Shown: piece by piece, positions 1-7,295 of the stretch
How the letters are laid out: the number at the start of each line of letters is the position of its first letter
Numbering within the stretch: the stretch's first letter is position 1
DNA from: a virus
Virus record (IMG/VR): IMGVR_UViG_3300009132_000027
Span: 1-26,312 of that record
Length of the DNA stretch: 26,312 bases
Direction: 5' to 3' (one strand)
The notes under the pieces: model-generated
The model's input: the letters and a program-made list of their open reading frames with translations, nothing else
Told to the model about the DNA's origin: nothing
Databases searched by the model: none
Program-made: the position numbers and the translations under genes

Positions 1-132
1 GCCTCTTTTTTTCTCTAACATAATACAATCACAATCTAAACAATACCAATCTTCGTAATAGACTTTTCCAGCAAATCCCTCACTCCGATTCTCTTGTGTC
101 GTTTTCTTTTTGCACCTGTCGCACTTCGCCAT
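1..132 (-). CDS. Small zinc-ribbon-like protein, C-terminus cut by window edge
   Basis: An open frame runs from an ATG at 132 to the window edge: 44 codons with no stop, so the C-terminus lies outside. The visible protein has CDRC at residues 4-7 and CLDC at residues 31-34, two CxxC knuckles about 24 residues apart, which is the layout of a small zinc ribbon. No other domain is visible. The start lies inside the preceding gene (80-256) in another frame, overlapping by 53 bp. An AGAGGA element sits about 12 bases before the ATG, a loose but possible ribosome site. The paired CxxC spacing is the main argument that this is a gene. The function is unknown; nucleic-acid or protein binding is inference only. 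Confidence 0.5.
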   Translation of the reverse strand, partial: MAKCDRCKKKTTQENRSEGFAGKVYYEDWYCLDCDCIMLEKKRG

Positions 133-256
133 CCTCGTCCAGTTCCTCTTGTCCATCATTAACCCCTTCCATAAATTTACGTTTTCTGTTTTTGTAACGA
201 TTAAACTTCTTTTTCTCAAAACGATTCTTAACAAATTTCTTAAATGTCTTGCCCAT
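80..256 (-). CDS. Small highly charged protein downstream of uvsW
   Basis: A 58-residue protein starts nine bases after the uvsW stop. The ATG has a GAGG ribosome site about eight bases upstream. Residues 1-28 are very basic, with many Lys and Arg, and residues 30-58 are acidic, giving a bipolar charge pattern. There is no signal peptide, membrane segment or recognisable motif. Position suggests co-transcription with uvsY-uvsW. T4 also has a small gene (uvsW.1) beside uvsW, but I cannot establish homology by reading. The short spacing and good ribosome site support a real gene; the function is not recognised. Confidence 0.55.
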   Translation of the reverse strand: MGKTFKKFVKNRFEKKKFNRYKNRKRKFMEGVNDGQEELDEDGEVRQVQKENDTRESE

Positions 257-265
257 TTTTTTTCC

Positions 266-1750
266 TCATAAAGTGATTTCCTTACATATATAGTCAAATT
301 GTTCTGCTAGATAAGTGTTAACACGTTCTTTCCAATGTTTAACACCATAATTTTGGTGTGCTTTCCATGAAAGATCATCAACAATATCAAACAGAATTGC
401 TTTATTATCTTTATCATCTAATCTTAATACCCTACCTATTGATTGAAGATTTCTTATCTTCGCTTTATAAGGATGAGCAAAAATTAAAGTCTGCAAATTC
501 TTGATATTCACACCAGTTGATAATACACCAGACGAAGCGACTATTATGGAATTCTCAACTTCAGCTAAACTACGAATTTTCTCTCTATCTTCAACAGACG
601 TTTCACCTGCTATAAAAAAGATATTTCTATCTTTACTATTTTTTTGTTGCAACATCTTATGTAATACTTTACCATGTTTCTCAACATAATTAAAAAGAAT
701 TAACACGTTACCTTTTCTAAGTAAAGCAAGATCACGGATAAACTGATTTCTTAATTTATGTTGTACAACAAAATCAATTTCTTCTTTATAAGAAGCTCTT
801 GCTAATTGTTTTCTTTCTGCATCATTATATTTTAATACTAAACAATCAATCCGTAAATCAGATATATGTTTATCTTCCATCAATTTCTTTGAAGTAACCG
901 CTGTATATGTTTTACCAAACAAACCTTCTAATACTAATTTATGTGTCTTAGAATCGGTAATTGTTCCAGTAGTTCCGAAACGATATCTGGTGTTAATCAT
1001 CTTTTCCAGAATACCTTTAAGACTTTGGGCATTACATAGGTGAGCTTCATCACCTACAACCATTCCGAATTTGCGGAAGTATGGAGCACCTAATCGATAC
1101 AACGACTGCCATGTGCTTATATATATCTGTTTCTCTGAATCCTTTACTTTACCCGAATAAATTACATGACATTGTTCTTCAACATTCCAATCTTTTAATT
1201 TTGAAGAATAATCTTTAAAATCATTGTACATTTGCGTAACAAGATTTGTAGTAGGTACAAGAATTAAAATCTTATCCCTCTCTAGAAATTGTTGATGCCA
1301 TCTTATTAAAGAATAGATAACTAAACTCTTTCCAGATGATGTCGGGGAAAGTAACAACGCTCTTTCTTGTTTAATACACTCAACAAAAGATTCAACTTGA
1401 TAATCTCTTGGTATAATCTTCTTTCCCTTAACAAGAGGCATTAATGATTCCATATACTTCTTGCAGTTATCATAATCAATCTTATGACCTTTTACTTCTA
1501 TTATATCTGTTTTTATTTCGTAACTATGTTTAGATGCCCACTCTTTAAGATAAGGATATAAACCTAGATACATCTTTCCTGTATTGATATTAAATAAACG
1601 TATCTTACCATCCCACAATTTCGCTTTAAACTTAGGATGGAATTGAGCATTAGGTACTTTAAAACTAAAGTATTCATTAAGCTCATATGCGATATGTCTC
1701 TCACAAGAAATCTGTAAGAAAGATTCATTAACTTTACCAACAACAATCAT
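266..1750 (-). CDS. uvsW: UvsW-like DNA/RNA helicase
   Basis: This 494-residue superfamily 2 helicase matches T4 UvsW in length and architecture. T4 UvsW unwinds R-loops and branched DNA, drives branch migration, and helps switch from origin-dependent to recombination-dependent replication. Residues 1-100 form the small UvsW-type N-terminal domain. Motif I is SPTSSGKS (135-142), motif II is GDEAH (233-237), motif III is GTTGT (259-263) and motif VI is QSIGRVLR (436-443). All key helicase residues are present. The start codon overlaps the uvsY stop in an ATGA junction, so the two are probably translationally coupled. The gene is intact, with no frameshift. The N-terminal domain and the uvsY neighbour argue against a generic restriction-type helicase. 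Confidence 0.95.
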   Translation of the reverse strand: MIVVGKVNESFLQISCERHIAYELNEYFSFKVPNAQFHPKFKAKLWDGKIRLFNINTGKMYLGLYPYLKEWASKHSYEIKTDIIEVKGHKIDYDNCKKYMESLMPLVKGKKIIPRDYQVESFVECIKQERALLLSPTSSGKSLVIYSLIRWHQQFLERDKILILVPTTNLVTQMYNDFKDYSSKLKDWNVEEQCHVIYSGKVKDSEKQIYISTWQSLYRLGAPYFRKFGMVVGDEAHLCNAQSLKGILEKMINTRYRFGTTGTITDSKTHKLVLEGLFGKTYTAVTSKKLMEDKHISDLRIDCLVLKYNDAERKQLARASYKEEIDFVVQHKLRNQFIRDLALLRKGNVLILFNYVEKHGKVLHKMLQQKNSKDRNIFFIAGETSVEDREKIRSLAEVENSIIVASSGVLSTGVNIKNLQTLIFAHPYKAKIRNLQSIGRVLRLDDKDNKAILFDIVDDLSWKAHQNYGVKHWKERVNTYLAEQFDYICKEITL

Positions 1751-2184
1751 CCAAGTTCACCAGATAAAAACTTCTTCCATTTAATTGCATTACCAATATT
1801 AAAAGATGCTGACGTAATAGATTTAGTAAAATCTGTTAGCAAGTTAATCTTGATTTCTTGTAACGTAATCTTATCTTTTAATTTATTTAACGCTTCATCT
1901 GAATTTAAAAATTTGTCAATATCTGATTTAAGAATTTTTAAATCAAATTCTTCTTTTTCGTATTCTTCGGGGTCTGCTTTTCCAGAATAAAATAACCATC
2001 TTTCTTTATAAAGAACATCATAATCTTTTTTAAGTAATCGCAAACCCATAGTTTCGTCAGCGATTAATTGATGGTATTTTCCGCTCATCTCGGGCACGGA
2101 TAAAGATGCGATATCTATATTAGCCTCATCTTTAAAAAAGATAGAATCTTCCGTAATCATTTCTTTGATATCATTAATATTCAT
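1747..2184 (-). CDS. uvsY: UvsY-like recombination mediator
   Basis: A 145-residue protein close in length to T4 UvsY (137 aa), which loads the UvsX recombinase onto single-stranded DNA coated with gp32. Shared features are a charged helical body, an LFYSGKADPEEY stretch (64-75) corresponding to the T4 YYSGRGDGDEF region, and a C-terminal helix ending AIKWKKFLSGELG (133-145), similar to the T4 end with AIK and F residues. The last codons overlap the uvsW start by four bases. Upstream there is no clear Shine-Dalgarno site; a sigma70-like promoter lies immediately before the ATG (see 2191-2219). Sequence similarity is moderate, but similarity, length and synteny with uvsW together make the call firm. 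Confidence 0.88.
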   Translation of the reverse strand: MNINDIKEMITEDSIFFKDEANIDIASLSVPEMSGKYHQLIADETMGLRLLKKDYDVLYKERWLFYSGKADPEEYEKEEFDLKILKSDIDKFLNSDEALNKLKDKITLQEIKINLLTDFTKSITSASFNIGNAIKWKKFLSGELG

Positions 2185-2190
2185 AATATA

Positions 2191-2219
2191 AGTATAACAA
2201 AGGATTAATTCATATACAA
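2191..2219 (-). promoter_or_regulatory. Putative sigma70/middle-type promoter for uvsY-uvsW
   Basis: On the minus strand TTGTAT (2219-2214) is followed after exactly 17 bases by TATACT (2196-2191), preceded by the extended -10 TG element (TGTTATACT). Expected initiation, about seven bases downstream, falls on or next to the uvsY ATG at 2184. The -35 matches consensus at only three of six positions, and AT-rich DNA gives chance matches, so this is a candidate. Confidence 0.45.
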
Positions 2220-2228
2220 GGAATTAGT

Positions 2229-2762
2229 TTAGGTAAGTTTTTTAATCTGGAACTGCCCTGCATATGCGAAATTTGCAGTAACTATAATCGGTTCTATAGC
2301 GGCAGCATTTGCTTGGAATGAGATACTGGATAGAGATACAGGAAATGAATCACGAAATACGATTTCGTAATTTGGATTTGATTTGTTAGTATTCACTATA
2401 ATAGACATATCGGATTTAAGCGTATCAAGGCCTGTGCCTGATGCTGTGGAAACAATAGATTCTTTTAATTTAAATTGGTCAAAATCTTCTGGAAATCCGA
2501 TTGCTAACAACCAGTTATATATTTCAAGATAATTAGATAAATCTTCTGCTACTATAAAAGAAATACTTAATTGTTCAAAGTTAATTTTATCGCCTTCGAT
2601 AGGTAAATCACTAAAGAAAGAAGCATAAGAAGTTATACCTAATGCTACACTAGGAATTGTTACTTCTTGAGTCATAAAACTAACATCAGGTAATCTTAGA
2701 AAACTAGTTTCAAAAGATACTGGATTAAGATAATTTATTTCAGTTGGTGTATTAAATGGCAT
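2229..2762 (-). CDS. Tail-tube-fold virion structural protein
   Basis: A 177-residue protein whose pattern resembles the phage tail-tube superfamily. An N-terminal strand region reads LPDVSFMTQEVTIPSVALG (24-42). It is followed by PIEGDKINFEQLSISFIV (54-71), then an ENYxxIxxWL-like helix (NYLEIYNWLLAIGFP, 77-91). The final third is beta-rich, ending in a strand-forming ANFAYAGQFQIKKL segment. Tube-fold proteins in contractile phages form the tube, its initiator (gp54 and gp48 in T4) or its terminator. Its length equals that of T4 gp3 (about 176 aa), and it lies between gp23 and uvsY, so gp3-like tube termination is possible; I cannot tell gp3, gp54 or a minor tube protein apart by reading. 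A late-type promoter lies just upstream (2797-2804). Confidence 0.6.
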   Translation of the reverse strand: MPFNTPTEINYLNPVSFETSFLRLPDVSFMTQEVTIPSVALGITSYASFFSDLPIEGDKINFEQLSISFIVAEDLSNYLEIYNWLLAIGFPEDFDQFKLKESIVSTASGTGLDTLKSDMSIIVNTNKSNPNYEIVFRDSFPVSLSSISFQANAAAIEPIIVTANFAYAGQFQIKKLT

Positions 2763-2796
2763 ATTATTAATTGCTTTATGTTAAGTGTATTAAATC

Positions 2797-2804
2797 TATT
2801 TATA
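2797..2804 (-). promoter_or_regulatory. T4-type late promoter TATAAATA
   Basis: The minus strand reads TATAAATA, the exact T4 late promoter consensus, 35 bases before the ATG of the tail-tube-fold gene (2762) in the 98-bp gap after the nuclease gene. Position and exact match support function. The motif also occurs by chance in DNA this AT-rich. Confidence 0.6.
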
Positions 2805-2860
2805 CTATTGACCAAGCTGACAAGCAAAGCCTACCATGAAAAAATAGTCAATGTAAGGAA

Positions 2861-3280
2861 CTATGTTATATATTTATAACCTTTTCTATTTAATGCTACT
2901 CTGTTAACTTGATGTTCTTTCTGTATATCTTCTTTAGATTGCCCGTCATAGAATACGGCAAGGTTTTCTTCAACCATTTGTTCATTTAATGAAACTCCGT
3001 TCATTATAATATCACCTAATATTCTACCAAACTTTCCTTTTCCATCTTTAATAGTTCTTATTTTTATTTCACTACCTTTAGGGCAATAATCATTTAAAAA
3101 CTCTTTTGCGAGGTTTCCGTAATACTTTTCTTCTTTATCTTTCGTCCTTGACTCTGGTGCATCTATGCCATGTAATCGTATAGTTTGATTAGCAAGAAAC
3201 AAATCAAACCCCAAATCAATATCACACCTAATAGTATCGCCATCGATAATCCGTTTAACACGAGCTCGGTATTCATACAT
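2861..3280 (-). CDS. Staphylococcal-nuclease-like (thermonuclease) protein
   Basis: A 139-residue SNase-family (OB-fold) enzyme, predicted to be a calcium-dependent endonuclease/phosphodiesterase on DNA or RNA. The metal-binding segment is IIDGDTIRCDIDLG (11-24). RLHGIDAPE (35-43) carries catalytic Arg35 and Glu43, and KGKFGRILGDI supplies Arg86, so the full catalytic set is present. There is no signal peptide or membrane segment, unlike secreted thermonucleases, so it acts in the infected cell or the virion. It is an extra gene between the major capsid gene and the tail-tube-fold gene. The start has GGAG eight bases upstream and lies only about 13 bases after the T-run of the capsid-gene terminator, so expression probably depends on read-through. 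A role in host DNA breakdown or DNA processing is inference. Confidence 0.9.
   Translation of the reverse strand: MYEYRARVKRIIDGDTIRCDIDLGFDLFLANQTIRLHGIDAPESRTKDKEEKYYGNLAKEFLNDYCPKGSEIKIRTIKDGKGKFGRILGDIIMNGVSLNEQMVEENLAVFYDGQSKEDIQKEHQVNRVALNRKGYKYIT
2871..2878 (-). promoter_or_regulatory. Second TATAAATA late-promoter match in nuclease 3' end
   Basis: The minus strand has TATAAATA inside the last codons of the nuclease gene, 109 bases before the tail-tube-fold ATG and 67 bases upstream of the other late motif. It could add to late transcription of the downstream gene, or be a chance match created by Lys-Tyr-Ile codons. Confidence 0.3.
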
Positions 3281-3293
3281 AAATAGACTCCAT

Positions 3294-3327
3294 AAAAAAA
3301 AGGGGTAAGGGCAAAACCCTTACCCCT
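3294..3327 (-). terminator. Rho-independent terminator after the major capsid gene
   Basis: A perfect 11-bp inverted repeat (3301-3311 pairing with 3317-3327, arm AGGGGTAAGGG) encloses a five-base loop. Read on the minus strand it is followed at once by seven T residues (3300-3294). It begins 22 bases after the gp23 stop and is a textbook terminator for a highly expressed gene. Confidence 0.93.
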
Positions 3328-3349
3328 CTTGATTTAAACCAAACTAAAA

Positions 3350-4618
3350 TTACAGTAGGTTATTGACTTTAACTTTTCTGTAATATTGGTTTTCGTCTGC
3401 TGTCATGGTTTGAGAACCATCACCAACAAAAGGATTCTTAATCATGCCGTAGCGTGTCTTAAATCCGATTTTTGGTTGGAATGTGTTTTCACCCATAGCA
3501 CGTACCATCTGTAGAGGAACGTAAGGACAGTAGAAAAGACCAGCATCATAAGGACTTGCACCCTTATAACCAACTACATAGAATTGACCAGCGTTTGATG
3601 TGTAGTAAGGATCAACATAAACTTTCATGCCGTTCATCATACCAGCATAAGTTGACATTGTATCATCTACATTCAACGCATGACCTGATTCCAACATACC
3701 ACCCATTGACATAGCAGAAGCAACGTCAGCGGAACAGATCATAAAGTTACCTTTTCCTCGGCGAGTGTTATGACCGATTTCATTTCGATCACGCTCGATT
3801 TGGAACATCAAACCTTTGAATTTTTCAACAGACCAACGACCAGAACTATCAAGGTCAAGATCGAATGTACCTGCTGATGTAGTTGTAGAAGCACCGTCGT
3901 TAGCAGTTACATAAATTGTACGGATAACTTCACGGTTAATCTCTTGCAAGATTTCCGTAGAAAGAATATTCGCCAATTCTGTTTCTGCATCCAAACCATG
4001 TACTGCTTTCAAGTCTTGAGCCAACTCCGTAGAGTACTCAGCTTTAAGAGCACGTGATTTAGCGGTTACGGAAGTTTTGTCGATTGTGAAAGCCATCTCG
4101 CCAAAAGTTCCACCAGCGCCTAAATCTTCAGCGTCAGCTGTTGCCATACCAGTACCATAATTCCATGTGCCACCAAAAGGATTATTGGTATTGTCGGTTG
4201 TGGTATGTGTACCAGTACCAGAATGTTGAGTATCTGCTTCGTCTGCACCTGTACCAGCTGCACCGAACGCTTCAACACTCTCACCACCAGCAACTCCACC
4301 TGATCCACCTGTCTGAGCATTGTATTTTGATTTCATAGCGAAAATCAAACCAGTTGGCCCAGTCATAGGTTGAACGCCTGCAACGTCATATGCAATCATT
4401 TGAGGCATAGCACGTCTTACAAGACTAATTAAAATTGGATCCCAGTTATCTACGCTCCCACCAGTAGAATTAGTGGGTGCTGCTTCTTTTAAGAAGTTCT
4501 CTTGGTTTTCCAACAAACGCAAAGTAACATCTCTGCGATATGAATCTTTAACTTCGGGAAGATCGCCGTGTTCCATTACCGGCTTCCACTTATCCGAAAT
4601 ATCTTCTGATAAATACAT
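3350..4618 (-). CDS. 23: Major capsid protein gp23
   Basis: A 422-residue HK97-fold major head protein of the T4 gp23 family (T4: 521 aa). The N-terminus (WKPVMEHGDLPEV, 11-23) matches the T4 start. The strongest signature is SRALKAEYSTELAQDLKAVH followed by GLDAETELANILSTEI and EINREV, nearly identical to T4 gp23. The C-terminal GFKTRYGMIKNPF is also conserved. FLKEAAPTN (42-50) aligns with the T4 FLTEAEIGG maturation site, predicting gp21 cleavage after Glu45. The shorter length reflects reduction or replacement of the T4 insertion region by a Gly/Thr/Ala-rich stretch around residues 100-165. The start has AAGGAG upstream. A strong terminator follows. Confidence 0.97.
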   Translation of the reverse strand: MYLSEDISDKWKPVMEHGDLPEVKDSYRRDVTLRLLENQENFLKEAAPTNSTGGSVDNWDPILISLVRRAMPQMIAYDVAGVQPMTGPTGLIFAMKSKYNAQTGGSGGVAGGESVEAFGAAGTGADEADTQHSGTGTHTTTDNTNNPFGGTWNYGTGMATADAEDLGAGGTFGEMAFTIDKTSVTAKSRALKAEYSTELAQDLKAVHGLDAETELANILSTEILQEINREVIRTIYVTANDGASTTTSAGTFDLDLDSSGRWSVEKFKGLMFQIERDRNEIGHNTRRGKGNFMICSADVASAMSMGGMLESGHALNVDDTMSTYAGMMNGMKVYVDPYYTSNAGQFYVVGYKGASPYDAGLFYCPYVPLQMVRAMGENTFQPKIGFKTRYGMIKNPFVGDGSQTMTADENQYYRKVKVNNLL

Positions 4619-4681
4619 AATTGTACTCCTTGTAAATAATTTTGTTTAATTAATTAATGTTAAAATTCAGTCAATCCATTA

Positions 4682-5809
4682 TTATTGTTTTTTTGACAAA
4701 TTAGAAATTGCACTCATAACACTATCCATACGACTATCACCAGTTCCATCTACAACAGGGTTGTTAGTGCCAGCAGTTGCTTTCTTATTGTCCACAACTT
4801 CTTTCTTGTCAGATTTGAAATAACTATTCTTGATAGTGTTCAGTTTTTCCGCATACTTAGCATCAGTATCGTAATCAACATCCTCTGTCAATTCTTTTAG
4901 TTTTTCAATGTCTGTGTCAACCATACCTTCTGATACGGTCTTAAATACAGAAGCAGCCTTATATGTATTTAACTCTTTCACGGTGTCCATGTGCTTCTCA
5001 GTTTGTTCGTCTAATTTCTGTTCAAGTTCTGCAACTTCAACAACTAGACTTTCAAATACATCTTCTTTTTCTTCGGGAACGTCAATATAATGTTCCTCAA
5101 ACAATTTTTTCAATCCAGCAATAAAACTCTCCGTAACTTCGTTACGAACACCTTGTTCTACGACAAGTTTGTTTTCTTTCATCCATTCTTCAGTTGCATA
5201 GTTGAGGTATTTATCAACATTTTCAGACATCTCTGTTTGAATTGTCTCAACACGCTCATTAAGTTCTTTCTTAGATTCTTCACGAATCTGTTTGCGAACT
5301 TTTGCAATTTTGGATTTAACAGCGGCTTCAAAGATTGTAGCAGCTTTAGTTTTGAATTCTTCAGAAAGTTCTTCACCATCAACCAATGCAGCTACATCTT
5401 CATCTACATTAATTTCGATTTCTTCTTTCTTAGCTTTCTTAGATTCCTCTGCTTCTTCTTCATCCTCATCTTCTTCATCTTCATCTTCGTCATCAGCAGG
5501 GGGGAATTCCTCTTTTTTAGATTTCTTGGATTCTTCCCATTCTTCTTCATCTTCTTCTTCGTCATCCATCTCTTTTTTCACTTTTTTACCTTCTGCTTTT
5601 GCAGATGCGTGAGACTTAGAAGTTTTAGGTTCGGAAGCTTTAGATGTTCCTTCTTCTCCATCTTCCTCTGATTCATCTCGACCTGTATCTGGATCGATCT
5701 CAGGAAGTCCAGCTTCTTTGTTAGAATCTTTTACTTTTTCGTTTATCTTTTTTTCGATCTCACTATCTTCCATCATCTCTGCATCAGTTTGTCCATTTTG
5801 TTTAGCCAT
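4682..5809 (-). CDS. 22: Prohead scaffold (core) protein gp22
   Basis: A 375-residue, very acidic protein located between the prohead protease and the major capsid gene, exactly where T4 carries gene 22. Residues 20-150 consist of alternating Glu/Asp and Lys/Ser blocks, including long Asp-Glu runs around 80-120. Residues 150-310 are strongly helical and coiled-coil-like, and the C-terminus holds an Asn/Gly-rich linker and a short helix. T4 gp22 (269 aa) is also acidic and helical; it forms the core around which gp23 assembles and is degraded by gp21. Assignment rests on position and composition, since scaffold sequences diverge quickly. The acidic N-terminal extension makes it longer than T4 gp22. 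The start has AGGAG upstream. Confidence 0.85.
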   Translation of the reverse strand: MAKQNGQTDAEMMEDSEIEKKINEKVKDSNKEAGLPEIDPDTGRDESEEDGEEGTSKASEPKTSKSHASAKAEGKKVKKEMDDEEEDEEEWEESKKSKKEEFPPADDEDEDEEDEDEEEAEESKKAKKEEIEINVDEDVAALVDGEELSEEFKTKAATIFEAAVKSKIAKVRKQIREESKKELNERVETIQTEMSENVDKYLNYATEEWMKENKLVVEQGVRNEVTESFIAGLKKLFEEHYIDVPEEKEDVFESLVVEVAELEQKLDEQTEKHMDTVKELNTYKAASVFKTVSEGMVDTDIEKLKELTEDVDYDTDAKYAEKLNTIKNSYFKSDKKEVVDNKKATAGTNNPVVDGTGDSRMDSVMSAISNLSKKQ

Positions 5810-5836
5810 TTTTAACTACTCCTTTTAAATATCTAA

Positions 5837-6466
5837 TTAAGATTGTAATTTTTTCATAAAACTTTGAAATAGTTTTATCTTCTTTTCATCTAGTCTTTTG
5901 GATATTGTACTCTTAATCTCTTTACGAATATCATACTCAAGTTCTCCTGTGAGACTAAATTCTCTACCTTCCATAATGCCATTAACAAATGCGTCAGGGG
6001 CACTTGGGTCAGAAACAATATCAACAGTAGAAAGAACAAAGTCATCTTGAACTTCATTCACACCATCTTTATTTGTCTTAACTGAACCAAGACCTCTAGA
6101 ACTCACTCCCAAACGAACACCTGATTCAAGAAGATTTTTTACAATCTTTCCATTCGGTGTATCGATTATCTTTGCTTTTCCAATGAAATTTTTTCCATCT
6201 TCTTTTAATTCTGTTATTATATGAGAAACCCTATCAAGATTAACGGTTGGGCCGTCTGGATGTCCTAACTCTCCCAACGCTCTATCTTGTTTTACAAAGT
6301 TCTCATTAAATTTCTTTACCTGCTTTTTAAGAACTGGATATGGATAAACTCTACCATTCTGATTCTTAATATCAGATTGCATAAAGATACCTTTAATATA
6401 TTGTTGTTTATCTTTACCTTCAACAATATATTCAACTTCGCTGGTATGTTCTGTTATTAGTTTCAT
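5837..6466 (-). CDS. 21: Prohead core protease gp21
   Basis: A 209-residue T4 gp21-type (herpesvirus-assemblin fold) serine protease that matures the prohead. The catalytic His lies in GELGHPDG (His69) and the catalytic Ser in GVRLGVSSRG (Ser122 or Ser123). The following STVDIVSDPSAPDAF segment is the conserved third block. The length equals T4 gp21 (about 212 aa). Expected substrates are the scaffold, the portal-region core proteins and gp23 (see the LKE site in gp23). The gene sits between the small basic core-region gene and the scaffold, as in T4. Glu-rich LxE-type sites near its own C-terminus are compatible with self-cleavage, but I cannot confirm that. Confidence 0.95.
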   Translation of the reverse strand: MKLITEHTSEVEYIVEGKDKQQYIKGIFMQSDIKNQNGRVYPYPVLKKQVKKFNENFVKQDRALGELGHPDGPTVNLDRVSHIITELKEDGKNFIGKAKIIDTPNGKIVKNLLESGVRLGVSSRGLGSVKTNKDGVNEVQDDFVLSTVDIVSDPSAPDAFVNGIMEGREFSLTGELEYDIRKEIKSTISKRLDEKKIKLFQSFMKKLQS

Positions 6467-6811
6467 TTATTTCTCTCCCTTTTTCGCCCTTCGTGCTTTT
6501 AATCTCTCCCCTTCAGCAGACTTCATTTTAGGAAATAATTTTTTAGCAATTTTTTTAATTATACCTTTCTTCTTGCTTAACAACTTTTCAACTTTTTCTT
6601 TTTGAGACATAGATAAGTCTTTTGCACTTTTACCAGCTGTATGTTTTTTTCTAAGAATATCACGAGCCTTTTTCATCGCTCTGTTAAATATTTTCTCAGG
6701 ACTTGCTCTTTTGTTTAAAGCGATCTCACGTTTTCTTTTAATAATACCAGACTTCATTTTCATTATTCTAGATCGTTTCAATCTCTGAGAGATTGTTAGT
6801 GCTTCATCCAT
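6467..6811 (-). CDS. Small highly basic head-core-region protein
   Basis: The likely protein is 114 residues, starting at the ATG at 6811 (MDEALTISQRLKRSR), which has an AGGAT site eight bases upstream. A longer frame opens at 6925, but that extension overlaps the upstream gene and reads as its shadow. About 40% of residues are Lys or Arg, in helical segments such as KRSRIMKMKSGIIKRKRE (11-28) and a C-terminal RLKARRAKKGEK; no domain is recognised. It lies immediately upstream of the prohead protease, in the slot of T4 gene 68 (a minor prohead-core protein). Homology is not established. The basic charge could pair with the acidic scaffold or bind DNA; this is inference. Confidence 0.75.
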   Translation of the reverse strand: MDEALTISQRLKRSRIMKMKSGIIKRKREIALNKRASPEKIFNRAMKKARDILRKKHTAGKSAKDLSMSQKEKVEKLLSKKKGIIKKIAKKLFPKMKSAEGERLKARRAKKGEK

Positions 6812-6815
6812 TTTA

Positions 6816-7046
6816 TTATCCTGTGGTATTATCTGTTTCTGTTTCCGTACTTGTCTCACCTTTAGGTTCTGTTGTTGGTGAACTAGCATTAGGAACATAC
6901 TTAAACGAATTTTTGAAATCATCAATAACTGACATCGCCTTATTTTTCATCATATCGGCTAATGTAACATTTGATTTACTAAATTTTTTATCTACAATTT
7001 GTTTTATAAAACTAACATTAGTTGATCTTGTATCTGCATCACTCAT
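6816..7046 (-). CDS. Small head-core-region protein (gp67 position)
   Basis: A 76-residue protein starting in an ATGA overlap with the upstream gene, so the two are translationally coupled. Residues 11-50 are helical (NVTLADMMKNKAMSVIDDFK and neighbours), and residues 53-76 form a Thr/Glu/Pro-rich, disordered acidic tail. T4 carries gene 67, an 80-residue prohead core protein with an acidic tail, at this place between the portal and protease genes. Size, position and acidic tail fit, but sequence identity is not evident, so gp67-like is an inference from synteny. It would be a component of the internal core degraded by gp21. Confidence 0.65.
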   Translation of the reverse strand: MSDADTRSTNVSFIKQIVDKKFSKSNVTLADMMKNKAMSVIDDFKNSFKYVPNASSPTTEPKGETSTETETDNTTG

Positions 7047-7282
7047 TTCGCTTTCCTTTCATTTAAAATAAAATCAGAGTCGTTAATTTTTTCTCTAAGT
7101 ATATCTTCGTTGATATTAAACTTAATTGCGGATTCTGCAATCGCCTTATTAATTCTAACGATACCATATTGATCTGTTAAATCAAACGCAAAATAAATTG
7201 CTTCCTGTATCCTTTCCTTTTCAGGCAAGTCAGAAACCTTCTTCTTATAATTTTCAATAAAACTGGATTTAGAAATTTTCAT
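7043..7282 (-). CDS. Small hypothetical protein between portal and core genes
   Basis: A 79-residue, charged, mostly helical protein without a recognised domain (MKISKSSFIENYKKKVSDLP at the N-terminus; IVRINKAIAESAIKFNIN in the middle). It starts 13 bases after the portal stop and ends in an ATGA overlap with the next gene. There is no good Shine-Dalgarno site, so it may depend on coupling to portal translation. Conserved small genes at this place in T4-like phages belong to head morphogenesis, which is the only functional hint. No membrane segment or signal peptide is seen. Confidence 0.65.
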   Translation of the reverse strand: MKISKSSFIENYKKKVSDLPEKERIQEAIYFAFDLTDQYGIVRINKAIAESAIKFNINEDILREKINDSDFILNERKAK

Positions 7283-7295
7283 ATTTAATTATGGA

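Noticed and set aside
2763-2860. Possible tRNA or small RNA in the gap after the nuclease gene
   Set aside because: No cloverleaf or stable hairpin can be drawn; the gap is explained by a late promoter and leader.
4120-4320. Alternate-frame minus-strand reading inside gp23
   Set aside because: The gp23 frame is fully supported by homology; the alternate product is Val/Leu/Gln low complexity without a ribosome site.
5090-5671. Long plus-strand open frames opposite the scaffold gene, one with a poly-Ser run and one Phe-rich
   Set aside because: They are antisense shadows of GAA/GAT-rich acidic codons; composition is extreme and no ribosome site or domain is present.
6812-6925. N-terminal extension of the basic core-region protein
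   Set aside because: It overlaps the better-supported 76-residue gene in another frame; the ATG at 6811 has its own ribosome site and lies right after that gene's stop.
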